Shown in pieces: positions 26,081 to 34,629 of a stretch of DNA of 64,000 nucleotides. Origin of the DNA: Leptospiraceae bacterium (GTDB lineage Bacteria; Spirochaetota; Leptospiria; Turneriellales; Turneriellaceae); NCBI GenBank assembly GCA_020440825.1, contig JAGRNJ010000001.1, positions 1 through 64,000 on the forward strand. The letters run 5' to 3'. Each line of letters starts with the position of its first letter. Position 1 is the stretch's first letter. The translations under genes and the position numbers were made by a program. Below the pieces are notes generated by a model. It worked only from the letters and a program-made list of their open reading frames with translations. It did no database searches and had not been told where the DNA came from.

Positions 26081-26131
26081 GCTATGGAAATCCATAGCTA
26101 CACCAAACCAACCGCTATGGAAAACCGTAGC
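26081..26131 (+). repeat. Tandem related hairpins after the methyltransferase
   Basis: GCTATGGA/TCCATAGC (26081-26088 and 26091-26098) form a perfect 8-bp stem. GCTATGG/CCGTAGC (26114-26120 and 26125-26131) form a second 7-bp stem with one mismatch that is G-U in RNA. The two left arms share GCTATGGAAA, spaced 33 bases apart. No U-run follows, so they may be processing or factor-dependent termination signals. Confidence 0.5.
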
Positions 26132-26205
26132 AAAAAATTCAGAAAAATCGAAAAAAAATTCTAATTTCGTGAAACAAAACCCGGCTTTAGGGGTATACCC
26201 TTAAT

Positions 26206-28998
26206 ATGAAAGCCATTAGCACACAAAAAACGTTGCATATATTGCTGCTTGGGTTTATCTTATTCAACTTTTCCCAGTGCAACAATTCGCAACCGGCTCC
26301 TGACTCTAATATTGAACAGGTTGTTGCCCCACCACAAAACCCCAACGATCCGGGTACATTGCCGTTGTTTCCTGAACCCGAGCAGACGCAACCGCCAGAA
26401 GAGCAAGACAATGAGCCAGAGGTTTCACCAGAACTGACAGCTCCAGAGAATCCTGAGAGCACTGCTCCCCAAGATCAGATTCCTGAAATTGAACAAGAGA
26501 ATACTGAGCCATCGATCAACGACGAAACGAGCTCAGAAGAACCATCTACACCAGAACCGGATGAGACAAGTACTGAACCAGAAGAGCCCCTCATAAAAGA
26601 AGAATCAACCACGCTTCTACCAATAGATGCTGCGCCGGTAGCTGCACGAGGGGCTTATCTACCAGCCCAGGTGAGTTCACCATTGAGAGGGAAACTGATC
26701 GCTTTAGGTGCAGGCCACGGCTATCGAGGTCGTTTACATTCAGGTCAGAATCCGGGAAAAACCCTGCAACGCCCCTGGGTTTGGCGCAGTGGAAATAAGG
26801 TCCTCGACTCTAGAAAAAGCAACAACATCGCAGATTTTGCAGTAGTCGAAGATTTTATCAATTCTGAAATTACCCATTATCTCAACGAATATCTGTTAAA
26901 TGCCGGGGCCAAAACGACCCTCGTCAGAGAACTGTCTCGACAGCATCGGGAAATCATTCTATGTCCGAATGCAGAGGGATATTCTGAAAGTGGACCTTCA
27001 GTTTTCGAAAGCCAGAATCTCTCTGCCCAGGCAGGAGTCTCCTGCTCAAACAATGCGCATTATAATTTTGTCTACGGAAATCCATCCACCCCATCGACTG
27101 CCCGGTATTCTTTTCAGGTTCCTGCCAGCGGAATGTACCCTCTGTACTTTCATTTTCGCGACGGTATTGACCGCGCACAAAATATACCGGTCTCTATTCA
27201 ACATGCCGGCGGCACTACGAGAACTCACATAGACCAGAGTATGCGTTCTACATCGAGTGATGCCTACGGTTTTCCCGGACTGCGTAATCGGGTGTTATAC
27301 CTGGGCACTTTTTTCTTCAAAGAAAATGAACCGGCTGCAGTAACTGTTTCCAATAACTTTACTTCTGATAAAATAGTGGTGTTCGATACCTTGAGAGTCG
27401 GTGGGGGGATGGACTTAATCCCAATTGATGGCCAGTTGACCGGGCTTGAAAAATTCAAGAGCAGTGCATTTCAGTATCAAAAGTTCCTCAACCGGGATGC
27501 TACCGTAGCCCGTTTATCGGGCAGTTTCAATGAAGATGTAACGACCCGACCTCATGCTGCAAATTATGAAGCTGCAGATGCATTTATTTCTGTGCATAAC
27601 AATGCTACAGGTCAAAATGTATATCCCTATACTGACAGCTCAGGGCGCGGCAGCATGGTCATATATCAATACGGGGACGAATCTACCTTCAAGCCACTCG
27701 ACAAAGAACATCGTGACCTCGGCTTGAAAATGAAATATCGTCTCATTGATCACCTTCGGGAGTACTGGGATCCAGATTGGCGCAATTTTGCCTGGGGTGA
27801 TGAAGGTTTCAATGGCAATTATGGTGAAACCCGGGTCGCACAAGTGCCCTCAGCTCTTATTGAGGTTGCGTTCTTTACAAGTCCCACTGAGTTACTGGCC
27901 CTGAGCAATGAAAAATTTTACCGTACTGCTGCACGGGGAATTTACCAGGGAATAGCACAGTACTTCGGGGCGGGTTGGTCTCCTCTCGAGGTAACCAATG
28001 TTCGGGTTACCCATTCTGAAAACTCTGAAATCAGACTTGAGTGGGATACTCAGGATTTCGGTCCCCAAGCTACATATTTTCTGGTACAAACTTCGAAAGA
28101 TGGTTTATCGTTTGATTCGGGAAGAATTGCGACTACCAACTCTGCAACATTCTGGAATGTTGTCCCGGGTACTCTGTACAGTTTTAAGATCAGTGCAGCG
28201 AATGCACATGGCATGAGTCTGCCTTCTGCAGTTGTCAGCATTAAAGCAGCTGCAAGCTACGACCGCCGGGCTCTCATTGTCAATGGCTTTGATCGTCTGG
28301 ACAGCAGAGTAAATTTCAGTTCAAGTTTTGATCGCTCTGGTGCTCCCGTAACGATAAAGCGCGGCAATGAATTTTCTTACACACCAATTTATGCGCAAGC
28401 CATTGCCGATTCTATGCTCGACTGGTCTGTTGATTCATGTGATAATGAATCGGTTATTGACGGCAAAGTAGAATTACAGGATTATGATCTGATTATCTGG
28501 TACACGGGCAGAGAATCCTGGGCAGATGAGACTTTTTCAGAACAGGAACAGAATTTGCTGCAAGATTATTTGGCTTCGGGAGGCAACCTGATTGTCAGCG
28601 GTTCTGAAATCGGCTGGGATCTCGCAAGCCAGCAAATAGGAAACCGATCTGCAAATGATCTATTTTTTCTTGAAAATTACCTGCGGTCCAGGTACACCGG
28701 GGATGATGCCGGAACAAATCAACTGTTGCCGGGAATTTCTGTTTTGAATAAGGTGGATGCCTTTTCTCTCGATGAAGGTTATTCAGGAACATATCAAAAC
28801 CAGTATCCTGATTATTATTCCCCGGTGAACGGTTCTGTTTGTGTGCTGGAATATGCAATTGCAAATCGCTGTGCTGCCCTGTGGTATAGTGGAGACTACA
28901 AACTGTTCTCACTGGGCTTCCCTTTTGAGATTGTCAACTCTCGGGCAGGTCGAGCATCCTTAATGTCGAATATGTTAAAAGCGCTGGAGGTAAATTAA
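26206..28998 (+). CDS. Multidomain N-acetylmuramoyl-L-alanine amidase lipoprotein
   Basis: The 930-aa product starts with a lipoprotein signal (LLLGFILFNFSQCNNSQ) and an acidic Pro/Glu linker to about residue 145. An amidase_3-type zinc domain opens with IALGAGHGYRG near 168. It is interrupted at about 250-405 by a golvesin/xanthan-lyase-like beta domain (SARYSFQVPASGMYPLYFHF-type) and resumes with DAFISVHNNA near 460 and the catalytic-acid segment ALIEVAFFTSP near 550. An FN3 domain follows at about 595-680. The C-terminal part (about 685-925) resembles a ThuA/GATase-like flavodoxin fold, with YDLIIWYTGRESW and ASGGNLIVSGSE. Peptidoglycan cleavage at the cell surface is the likely role. A perfect palindrome GGGTATACCC lies just before ATG 26206. 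Confidence 0.85.
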   Translation: MKAISTQKTLHILLLGFILFNFSQCNNSQPAPDSNIEQVVAPPQNPNDPGTLPLFPEPEQTQPPEEQDNEPEVSPELTAPENPESTAPQDQIPEIEQENTEPSINDETSSEEPSTPEPDETSTEPEEPLIKEESTTLLPIDAAPVAARGAYLPAQVSSPLRGKLIALGAGHGYRGRLHSGQNPGKTLQRPWVWRSGNKVLDSRKSNNIADFAVVEDFINSEITHYLNEYLLNAGAKTTLVRELSRQHREIILCPNAEGYSESGPSVFESQNLSAQAGVSCSNNAHYNFVYGNPSTPSTARYSFQVPASGMYPLYFHFRDGIDRAQNIPVSIQHAGGTTRTHIDQSMRSTSSDAYGFPGLRNRVLYLGTFFFKENEPAAVTVSNNFTSDKIVVFDTLRVGGGMDLIPIDGQLTGLEKFKSSAFQYQKFLNRDATVARLSGSFNEDVTTRPHAANYEAADAFISVHNNATGQNVYPYTDSSGRGSMVIYQYGDESTFKPLDKEHRDLGLKMKYRLIDHLREYWDPDWRNFAWGDEGFNGNYGETRVAQVPSALIEVAFFTSPTELLALSNEKFYRTAARGIYQGIAQYFGAGWSPLEVTNVRVTHSENSEIRLEWDTQDFGPQATYFLVQTSKDGLSFDSGRIATTNSATFWNVVPGTLYSFKISAANAHGMSLPSAVVSIKAAASYDRRALIVNGFDRLDSRVNFSSSFDRSGAPVTIKRGNEFSYTPIYAQAIADSMLDWSVDSCDNESVIDGKVELQDYDLIIWYTGRESWADETFSEQEQNLLQDYLASGGNLIVSGSEIGWDLASQQIGNRSANDLFFLENYLRSRYTGDDAGTNQLLPGISVLNKVDAFSLDEGYSGTYQNQYPDYYSPVNGSVCVLEYAIANRCAALWYSGDYKLFSLGFPFEIVNSRAGRASLMSNMLKALEVN

Positions 28999-29676
28999 GT
29001 GAGCTTGCCATTTCATCTTTCGAAAAAAATAATCCGCATTCTTGAACTCACATTCGGAATATGCTCCATCGGTTTAATCGTGGTTCTTTGGCCCGATGCG
29101 TCTTCTGCTCGAGATCATGTTCAAGAACAGAGTCCCACAGTTAAATCTTTACATGAATACCATAAGGAGTTTGCAGCTTCAAATACTTCAATAACTGAAC
29201 AAGAAACCTTACAGATTTTACTTGCCAAAGGCATTCCATTTGAATTCAACCCCAAACTTTATTCTGAGAACAGTCAAATTCAACCTGAACAGACTTTTCA
29301 ACTTAGATTTAAGAACAATGGGAACTTAAGTGAACCTGAATTCAATGTTTTAAAAATGCGATTATCAAGCGTTCTCTCGAGCCACTTTTCAGGCACAGTT
29401 TTTTCTGAGGAAGAAATTACCATTGAATTGAATAGCAGTAACATCTTAATCATGCAAATGTCGACAAATGTTTTCTCAGTTCTCAAAAGTGAAGAAGAAC
29501 TGACCGACTTCTCTGAAAGTTTACACTTTTTGGGCAGCTTAAATATAAGGGGCTTACAGATTTTTATAGACGGGACCCCTCTAGGTGCAATCATGCAGCA
29601 AAAAGACAGATTCAACGATCTTGAAATGCTCAGAATATGCGGGACGAAATGCCAACAAACCCATAATGCCAGATAA
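28999..29676 (+). CDS. Exported or membrane-anchored protein of unknown function
   Basis: The 225-aa product starts at GTG 28999, directly after the amidase stop, with GGAGG within the amidase 3' end as ribosome site, so it is translationally coupled. A hydrophobic segment (FGICSIGLIVVLWPDA) near residue 20 is a signal or anchor. The rest is polar, and two cysteines lie near the C-terminus (ICGTKCQQ). No family is recognised. Coupling suggests it helps the amidase or shares its location. Confidence 0.65.
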   Translation: MSLPFHLSKKIIRILELTFGICSIGLIVVLWPDASSARDHVQEQSPTVKSLHEYHKEFAASNTSITEQETLQILLAKGIPFEFNPKLYSENSQIQPEQTFQLRFKNNGNLSEPEFNVLKMRLSSVLSSHFSGTVFSEEEITIELNSSNILIMQMSTNVFSVLKSEEELTDFSESLHFLGSLNIRGLQIFIDGTPLGAIMQQKDRFNDLEMLRICGTKCQQTHNAR

Positions 29677-29724
29677 AGACAGACTAGCATAGAGAATATT
29701 TTGGCAAAGGTTCGATCAAAAGAT

Positions 29725-29753
29725 TTGACAAAAGAGAGCACGTTTGTTATATT
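29725..29753 (+). promoter_or_regulatory. Near-consensus promoter giving a leaderless mRNA
   Basis: TTGACA (29725-29730), a 17-bp spacer and TATATT (29748-29753) match the housekeeping consensus at 11 of 12 positions. The expected start of transcription, six to seven bases after the -10 box, falls on GTG 29760, the start codon required by the MerR domain that follows. Confidence 0.7.
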
Positions 29754-29759
29754 CTTACT

Positions 29760-30557
29760 GTGCAGTACCTGATAAAAGATCTATCGAGGCTAACCGGAAT
29801 CTCTGGTGCAAGAATACGCAAATGGCAAGAGAGGTTCGGGATATTCAGCCCCCAACAGGGAGACAACGGATACTGGTATTATGACAGTGACGATTATCTG
29901 CTGCTGCGCAGTATCGGGAAACGTTTAAGTGAAGGTGAGAAGCTTTCTCACATTATACAGCTTGGTTCAACAAAGCTGCTGCAATCACCCGATGAAGACA
30001 AATTCAATGCTGAAAACTGGGAATTGATCAAGATTATACAAAAAAACAGCCTTCATACCTTGCGCAGAACGTTTGAAGCCCAGTTCCAGAACTCTGGCAT
30101 GAAACCGTTTCTCAAAGATTACCTGCGTCAAAAAATAATTATGGTCGGCGAGGCCTGGAGCCTCGGGCACTTGAGTGTGGCCGAAGAACACTCTTTCACT
30201 CGCTTTATATTCTCGTTTTTATCTGAGAAAATCGCAGATTTACAAACAGATGATACACCGCGCTGGCTGGTTGCCACATTTCCCGATGACCCTCATGAAT
30301 TGGGCGCGTTTATGCATTATTGCCTGCTCTTGCACAAAAAAATTCCGGCAAAATATTGCGGTTCTTTACCCGAAAAATACCTTATCAAAGAGATTGCTTC
30401 TCCCAACTACCAGGTAGTAAGTCTTTCACTGGTTGTTCCCCAGGAGCCTCAAAAGATCCTGGAGCTCAAACAGACAATTATGAAACACCTGCATGTTCGC
30501 AAAGTGATTTTCGGAGGCTACGGGTATACAAAAGTATCCCAGCAGACTGATTTATGA
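29760..30557 (+). CDS. CarH/LitR-type MerR regulator with B12-binding motifs
   Basis: The 265-aa protein has a MerR helix-turn-helix at residues 1-70 (IKDLSRLTGISGARIRKWQE). Its C-terminal half has the CarH cap motif W-x9-EH (Trp133, Glu143, His144) and the cobalamin lower-ligand motif DPHELG (His179). All four sit exactly two residues after the Thermus CarH positions I recall (131, 141, 142, 177). CarH proteins bind adenosylcobalamin as repressor tetramers and release DNA in light. The residue after Trp133 is Ser, where Thermus CarH has His132, the upper ligand of its light-exposed state. It overlaps the amine oxidase gene by four bases and probably controls its own operon. Confidence 0.85.
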   Translation: MQYLIKDLSRLTGISGARIRKWQERFGIFSPQQGDNGYWYYDSDDYLLLRSIGKRLSEGEKLSHIIQLGSTKLLQSPDEDKFNAENWELIKIIQKNSLHTLRRTFEAQFQNSGMKPFLKDYLRQKIIMVGEAWSLGHLSVAEEHSFTRFIFSFLSEKIADLQTDDTPRWLVATFPDDPHELGAFMHYCLLLHKKIPAKYCGSLPEKYLIKEIASPNYQVVSLSLVVPQEPQKILELKQTIMKHLHVRKVIFGGYGYTKVSQQTDL

Positions 30558-31780
30558 AAAAACTGGCAATCATCGGCAGCGGTATCTCAGGAATGGGTAC
30601 CGCATGGCTCCTTAGAGATAAATATGACATTACAGTTTTTGAAAAAAATAATTATGCCGGTGGTCACACCAACACTGTCACAGTTAACGATGAAGGCGGC
30701 GATTTACCGATCGATACAGGCTTTATAGTCTTTAACGATATAACCTATCCCACTCTAATTCGAACCTTTGCAGAGCTCAATGTGACTGTTGAAAACAGTG
30801 ATATGTCTTTCGCCGTACACTCATTAGATTCTGGTTTGCAATTTAATGGATCAAGCCTGAATGGTCTTTTTGCTCAAAGAAAAAATATCTTCAAACCATC
30901 TTACCTGAAATTTTTACTGGCTATCAACAAATTCAATAAGACAGCCCCAAAGCATCTTGAAAACAATCAGGCGAATATGAGGCTTGCTGAATATGTAACC
31001 AAGTTCAACTATCCCGAAAGTTTTATGCAAGATTTTCTGGTGCCTATGGCCTCAGCTGTCTGGTCTACCCCTATAGAGAAAATGGCAGATTTTCCTACCG
31101 CCACCTTGATTCGCTTTTTCCTGAACCATGGTTTCCTGGGGCTCGACACACAATATCAATGGAAAACTGTGTCGGGTGGTTCAATTAACTATATGAACAA
31201 GATTCGTGCAGCATTAAAGAAAGATGTTATCATAAACACACCGGTTAAAAAGATAGTGCGCAAAAATGAAGGTGTGACAATTGTCACACAAGAAGGGGAG
31301 CAGCATTTCGATCTGGCAGTAAGTGCAGTACATGGCGATCAGGTTTTGCCTTTACTCGAAAACCCTACTCCTCTTGAAAAAGAATTGATATCTCCTTTTC
31401 GTTATGAAAAAAATATTGCGATCTTGCACACCGATGAAAGTGTAATGCCGCCCTTAAAAAAAGTATGGTCTGCCTGGAACTACATCAAGCAGGGAAATCT
31501 TTCAACTACAGCATACTTGATGAATAAACTGCAGAACCTGAAAACTAGAAATAATTACTTTGTCTCTATTAACGAATTCAGGAAAATCGATACATCAAAA
31601 ATCATCCGTACAATAGAATATGAACATCCTCTTTTTGACAGAGCAACAGAAGAGGCACAGAAAAGACTGCATGAATTGAACTCATCGGGGCCACTATACT
31701 TTGCAGGAGCCTGGACAAGATACGGTTTTCATGAAGACGGTATGCTCTCTGCAGACAACGTTGCAAAGAGGTTATTATGA
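30554..31780 (+). CDS. FAD-dependent amine oxidase-like oxidoreductase
   Basis: The 408-aa protein has an N-terminal dinucleotide site (KLAIIGSGISGMGTAWLL, residues 2-20), an FAD-contact region GGHTNTV near 38, and a C-terminal FAD segment with PLYFAGAWTRYGFHEDGM near 380. It is the type found beside DUF1365 and cyclopropane-fatty-acid synthase genes in many bacteria, where it is thought to oxidise or desaturate lipid acyl chains. Its start overlaps the regulator gene (ATGA), and its end overlaps DUF1365 in the same way, so the three are translationally coupled. Confidence 0.9.
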   Translation: MKKLAIIGSGISGMGTAWLLRDKYDITVFEKNNYAGGHTNTVTVNDEGGDLPIDTGFIVFNDITYPTLIRTFAELNVTVENSDMSFAVHSLDSGLQFNGSSLNGLFAQRKNIFKPSYLKFLLAINKFNKTAPKHLENNQANMRLAEYVTKFNYPESFMQDFLVPMASAVWSTPIEKMADFPTATLIRFFLNHGFLGLDTQYQWKTVSGGSINYMNKIRAALKKDVIINTPVKKIVRKNEGVTIVTQEGEQHFDLAVSAVHGDQVLPLLENPTPLEKELISPFRYEKNIAILHTDESVMPPLKKVWSAWNYIKQGNLSTTAYLMNKLQNLKTRNNYFVSINEFRKIDTSKIIRTIEYEHPLFDRATEEAQKRLHELNSSGPLYFAGAWTRYGFHEDGMLSADNVAKRLL

Positions 31781-32577
31781 ATTCTTGTCTGTATTCCTGC
31801 GATGTCTTTCACTCCCGCGCAGTAATTAAGAAGAATTCATTTCGCTATAAAATATTTAACTGGTGTATTGATCTTGATGAGCTTGATCTGCTGGGAAAAT
31901 TTTTTCCATTTATAGGAATAAATAAACGCGGATTGTTCTCATTCAAAAATAAAGATTTTTTCAAAGTAAATCCATCCGCCACTACTCTCAAAACTAAAAT
32001 TATTCAATATCTGCGCGAGAATGGCATTAAGAGCAAAGTTGAACAAATTTTTTTAATCACAAATTTGCGGGTCGCAGGCTATACATTCAACCCTGTGAGC
32101 TTTTACTTTTGCTATGGTGCTGACCGTAGACCTTTGGCACTGTTGACAGAAGTAAATAATACCTTTCATGAACAGAAACATTACCTTTTCAAACTCAATA
32201 ACAAGGACGACAGATTTCATTTTCGAACTGCAAAAGAGTTTTATGTTTCTCCGTTTGTAGACATCGATACTGATTTTGAATTCAACGTACGACTGCCAGA
32301 AGATCATTTGTTCATACAAATCGACTCTATGCGGGGTAAACAGCTCGAATTGCATGCAGTAATCAGAGGAGAAAAGCGGAAAATCAGTATTCCAAGAGTG
32401 CTGTGGTTTTTTGTCAGTATGCCTTTTGTAACCTTCAAGATAATCGCCGCCATACATTGGCAGGCATTCAAATTATACCTGAAACAGGTGCCGTTTTTCA
32501 AAAAAGATGAAGCTGACACCAGACTCAGATCCCTTGAATTTAATAATAAACTCAATAATAATCTCAGGAGAAAATAA
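31777..32577 (+). CDS. DUF1365 family protein
   Basis: The 266-aa protein matches DUF1365. It opens with YSCDVFHSRAVIKKNSFRYK, and typical segments are RVAGYTFNPVSFYFCYG near residue 105, LLTEVNNTFHEQKHYLF near 125, and FYVSPFVDIDTDFEF near 160. No biochemical activity is established. It is nearly always encoded between an amine-oxidase-like flavoprotein and a cyclopropane-fatty-acid synthase, as here, so it presumably acts in the same lipid modification. It overlaps both neighbours (four bases and one base). Confidence 0.92.
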   Translation: MNSCLYSCDVFHSRAVIKKNSFRYKIFNWCIDLDELDLLGKFFPFIGINKRGLFSFKNKDFFKVNPSATTLKTKIIQYLRENGIKSKVEQIFLITNLRVAGYTFNPVSFYFCYGADRRPLALLTEVNNTFHEQKHYLFKLNNKDDRFHFRTAKEFYVSPFVDIDTDFEFNVRLPEDHLFIQIDSMRGKQLELHAVIRGEKRKISIPRVLWFFVSMPFVTFKIIAAIHWQAFKLYLKQVPFFKKDEADTRLRSLEFNNKLNNNLRRK

Positions 32578-33887
32578 TGAAAACAACCAATAACGAAACG
32601 ACGGCTATAGATTCCGGATCTGTTTCACTGCAGACAACAGAAGCAAAATCAGGATTTTATGAGTCCCTGTTCAGAAAAGCGATGGGCAATGCGAAAGAGG
32701 GACAAATGAGTGTGCTGATACCCGGCGGGCGCAGCTTTACCCTGGGAGAAGCAAAGCCCGGCAAACAGAATGCAGTTCTCGAAGTAAAAGACGTGCACTT
32801 TTTTCAACATGCGGTATTATACGGGGAAATTGGTTTCGGCGAGACCTACATTGAAGGGATGATCGATTCACCAGATATGCTGAGGGTTTTACGCTGGTTT
32901 GTTGATAACGCAGTCGCAACCCCTGGTTTTGCAGCGGCGGGCAAGAAACTCTTTGTGAACATACTGGGTATCGCCAATAAAATTCGTCACACCTTACGTC
33001 CGAACACTGTCAAAATTGCCCGTAAAAATATAGCCGAACACTATGACTTGAGTAATGAGATGTATGAATATATGCTCGGCTCAAGTATGGCATATTCTTC
33101 GGGATTGTTTTTAACGGGAAAAGAAGACCTTAAAACTGCACAAGAAAACAAATTTGAAAGTCTTTGTCAAAAGCTGCAGCTAAAGCCCGGCCTGCATATG
33201 CTTGAGATTGGTTCAGGTTGGGCAGGTTTTGCAATTTATGCAGCTAAAAAATATGGTGTAAAAATAACTACGATCACAATTTCTGAGAAACAGTTTGATT
33301 ATTGCAAGAAGAGAATTGAAGAAGAAAATCTGCAATCTCTTATCGAGCTAAAGCTGATTGATTATCGGCACATTGATGGTCAATATGACAGAATCGTATC
33401 TATTGAAATGGTTGAGGCACTGGGCTTTCGTTATTTCGATACGTATTTTGGTAAAATGGCATCTTTACTCAAGAAAGACGGGCTAATGGCCATACAGGCA
33501 ATTACAATGCCTGACACCAGATTTTCGAATTACATAAAGGGCGAGTCAGATTTTATTCAAAAACATATTTTCCCGGGCTCTTGTCTACTTTCTCAAAATG
33601 AGATTACAAGGTCTCTTTTGCGAACCAGTGATCTGAATATTTACCATTCAGAATCAATGGCTATGAGCTATACCCGTACTCTGGCAGAATGGCGAAAAAA
33701 TTTCAATGAAAATATTGAAGAGATTAGAAAAATGGGATTCAGTGAGCGGTTCATTCGAAAATGGAATTACTACCTGCTGTATTGCGAAGCAGGGTTTGGT
33801 TCTCGCTATATCAATGTAATACAGTTATTGTTCTCAAGACCGCAAAATACTCAATTACAGGATTTTCATGGGCTTAAAAATCAGTAA
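32577..33887 (+). CDS. Cyclopropane-fatty-acyl-phospholipid synthase family
   Basis: The 436-aa SAM-dependent enzyme modifies unsaturated acyl chains of membrane phospholipids. It shows the motif-I loop LHMLEIGSGWAGFAIYAAKK near residue 205, NIAEHYDLSNEMYEYML near 150, the catalytic-region FIQKHIFPGSCLLS near 320, and YYLLYCEAGFGSRYINVIQ at the C-terminus, all typical of Cfa proteins. Whether it makes cyclopropane rings or methylated acyl chains cannot be told; some relatives in such clusters lead to methylated or furan fatty acids. It begins on the last base of the DUF1365 stop and overlaps the next gene by 20 bases. Confidence 0.93.
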   Translation: MKTTNNETTAIDSGSVSLQTTEAKSGFYESLFRKAMGNAKEGQMSVLIPGGRSFTLGEAKPGKQNAVLEVKDVHFFQHAVLYGEIGFGETYIEGMIDSPDMLRVLRWFVDNAVATPGFAAAGKKLFVNILGIANKIRHTLRPNTVKIARKNIAEHYDLSNEMYEYMLGSSMAYSSGLFLTGKEDLKTAQENKFESLCQKLQLKPGLHMLEIGSGWAGFAIYAAKKYGVKITTITISEKQFDYCKKRIEEENLQSLIELKLIDYRHIDGQYDRIVSIEMVEALGFRYFDTYFGKMASLLKKDGLMAIQAITMPDTRFSNYIKGESDFIQKHIFPGSCLLSQNEITRSLLRTSDLNIYHSESMAMSYTRTLAEWRKNFNENIEEIRKMGFSERFIRKWNYYLLYCEAGFGSRYINVIQLLFSRPQNTQLQDFHGLKNQ

Positions 33888-34617
33888 AAAAAGGTTTACA
33901 TTTACTGCAGCCCTTGCTTTGCTTATCGTTTCGGGCTTTCTCTATGCTCAGGCCCAGGAGCGAAAATTCGTGCAAGGCGTTGCAGTAGATGCGAAAACAA
34001 ATAAAATTGCCTACTACGAAAACCACAATGAAGTATACAAAGACGGTTCGCATATTTATTCTAATGTTTTTTATAAATCTGCAACCGGCGATCTGATTTC
34101 TAAGAAATACATTTCTTTTACTAAATCAAGAATAGCACCCGACTACATTAAAAATAATGTTGTAACCGGAGGTTTTGAAAGTTCAACAAACCTTGGAAAC
34201 GGTAAGTTTTTGTTTAAAAACCAGGACAGTAAAGAAGATTCCCTCGAACAAAAGGTTGTGCAGATTTCTGGCACAACCGTAGTAGACGGAGGGTTTGATT
34301 TTTTTGTGCGGGACAACTGGCAAGAACTGATGAGCGGCAAGAAAATGATTGTAAATTTTGCAATTCCGGCACGTCTCGATTATTACAGCTTCAGAATCTA
34401 TAAAAGCGCGACCTCTACTCATCGGGGTCGCCCGTGCGCAGTGATCACTGTTGATATCAACAGTGCCGTATTGCGGCTTGTTGCAGATGGCCTCACAATT
34501 AAATATGATCTCGAAACTAAAAGACTGCTCAACTATAAAGGTGTTTCGAATATTGCCTCAAATAGTGGAAAAAATTATGTCGCCGATATCTCTTTTGACC
34601 CGAAATACTATAAATAG
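33868..34617 (+). CDS. Exported protein linked to the lipid-modification operon
   Basis: The 249-aa product starts MGLKISKKRFTFTAALALLIVSG, a signal peptide ending near AQAQE. The mature part looks beta-rich (YYENHNEVYKDGSHIYSNVF, RKFVQGVAVDAKTN). I recognise no named family with confidence. It overlaps the 3' end of the cyclopropane synthase gene by 20 bases, which ties it to that operon. A periplasmic lipid-handling or binding role is a guess. Confidence 0.65.
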   Translation: MGLKISKKRFTFTAALALLIVSGFLYAQAQERKFVQGVAVDAKTNKIAYYENHNEVYKDGSHIYSNVFYKSATGDLISKKYISFTKSRIAPDYIKNNVVTGGFESSTNLGNGKFLFKNQDSKEDSLEQKVVQISGTTVVDGGFDFFVRDNWQELMSGKKMIVNFAIPARLDYYSFRIYKSATSTHRGRPCAVITVDINSAVLRLVADGLTIKYDLETKRLLNYKGVSNIASNSGKNYVADISFDPKYYK

Positions 34618-34629
34618 ACTACTAAAACT

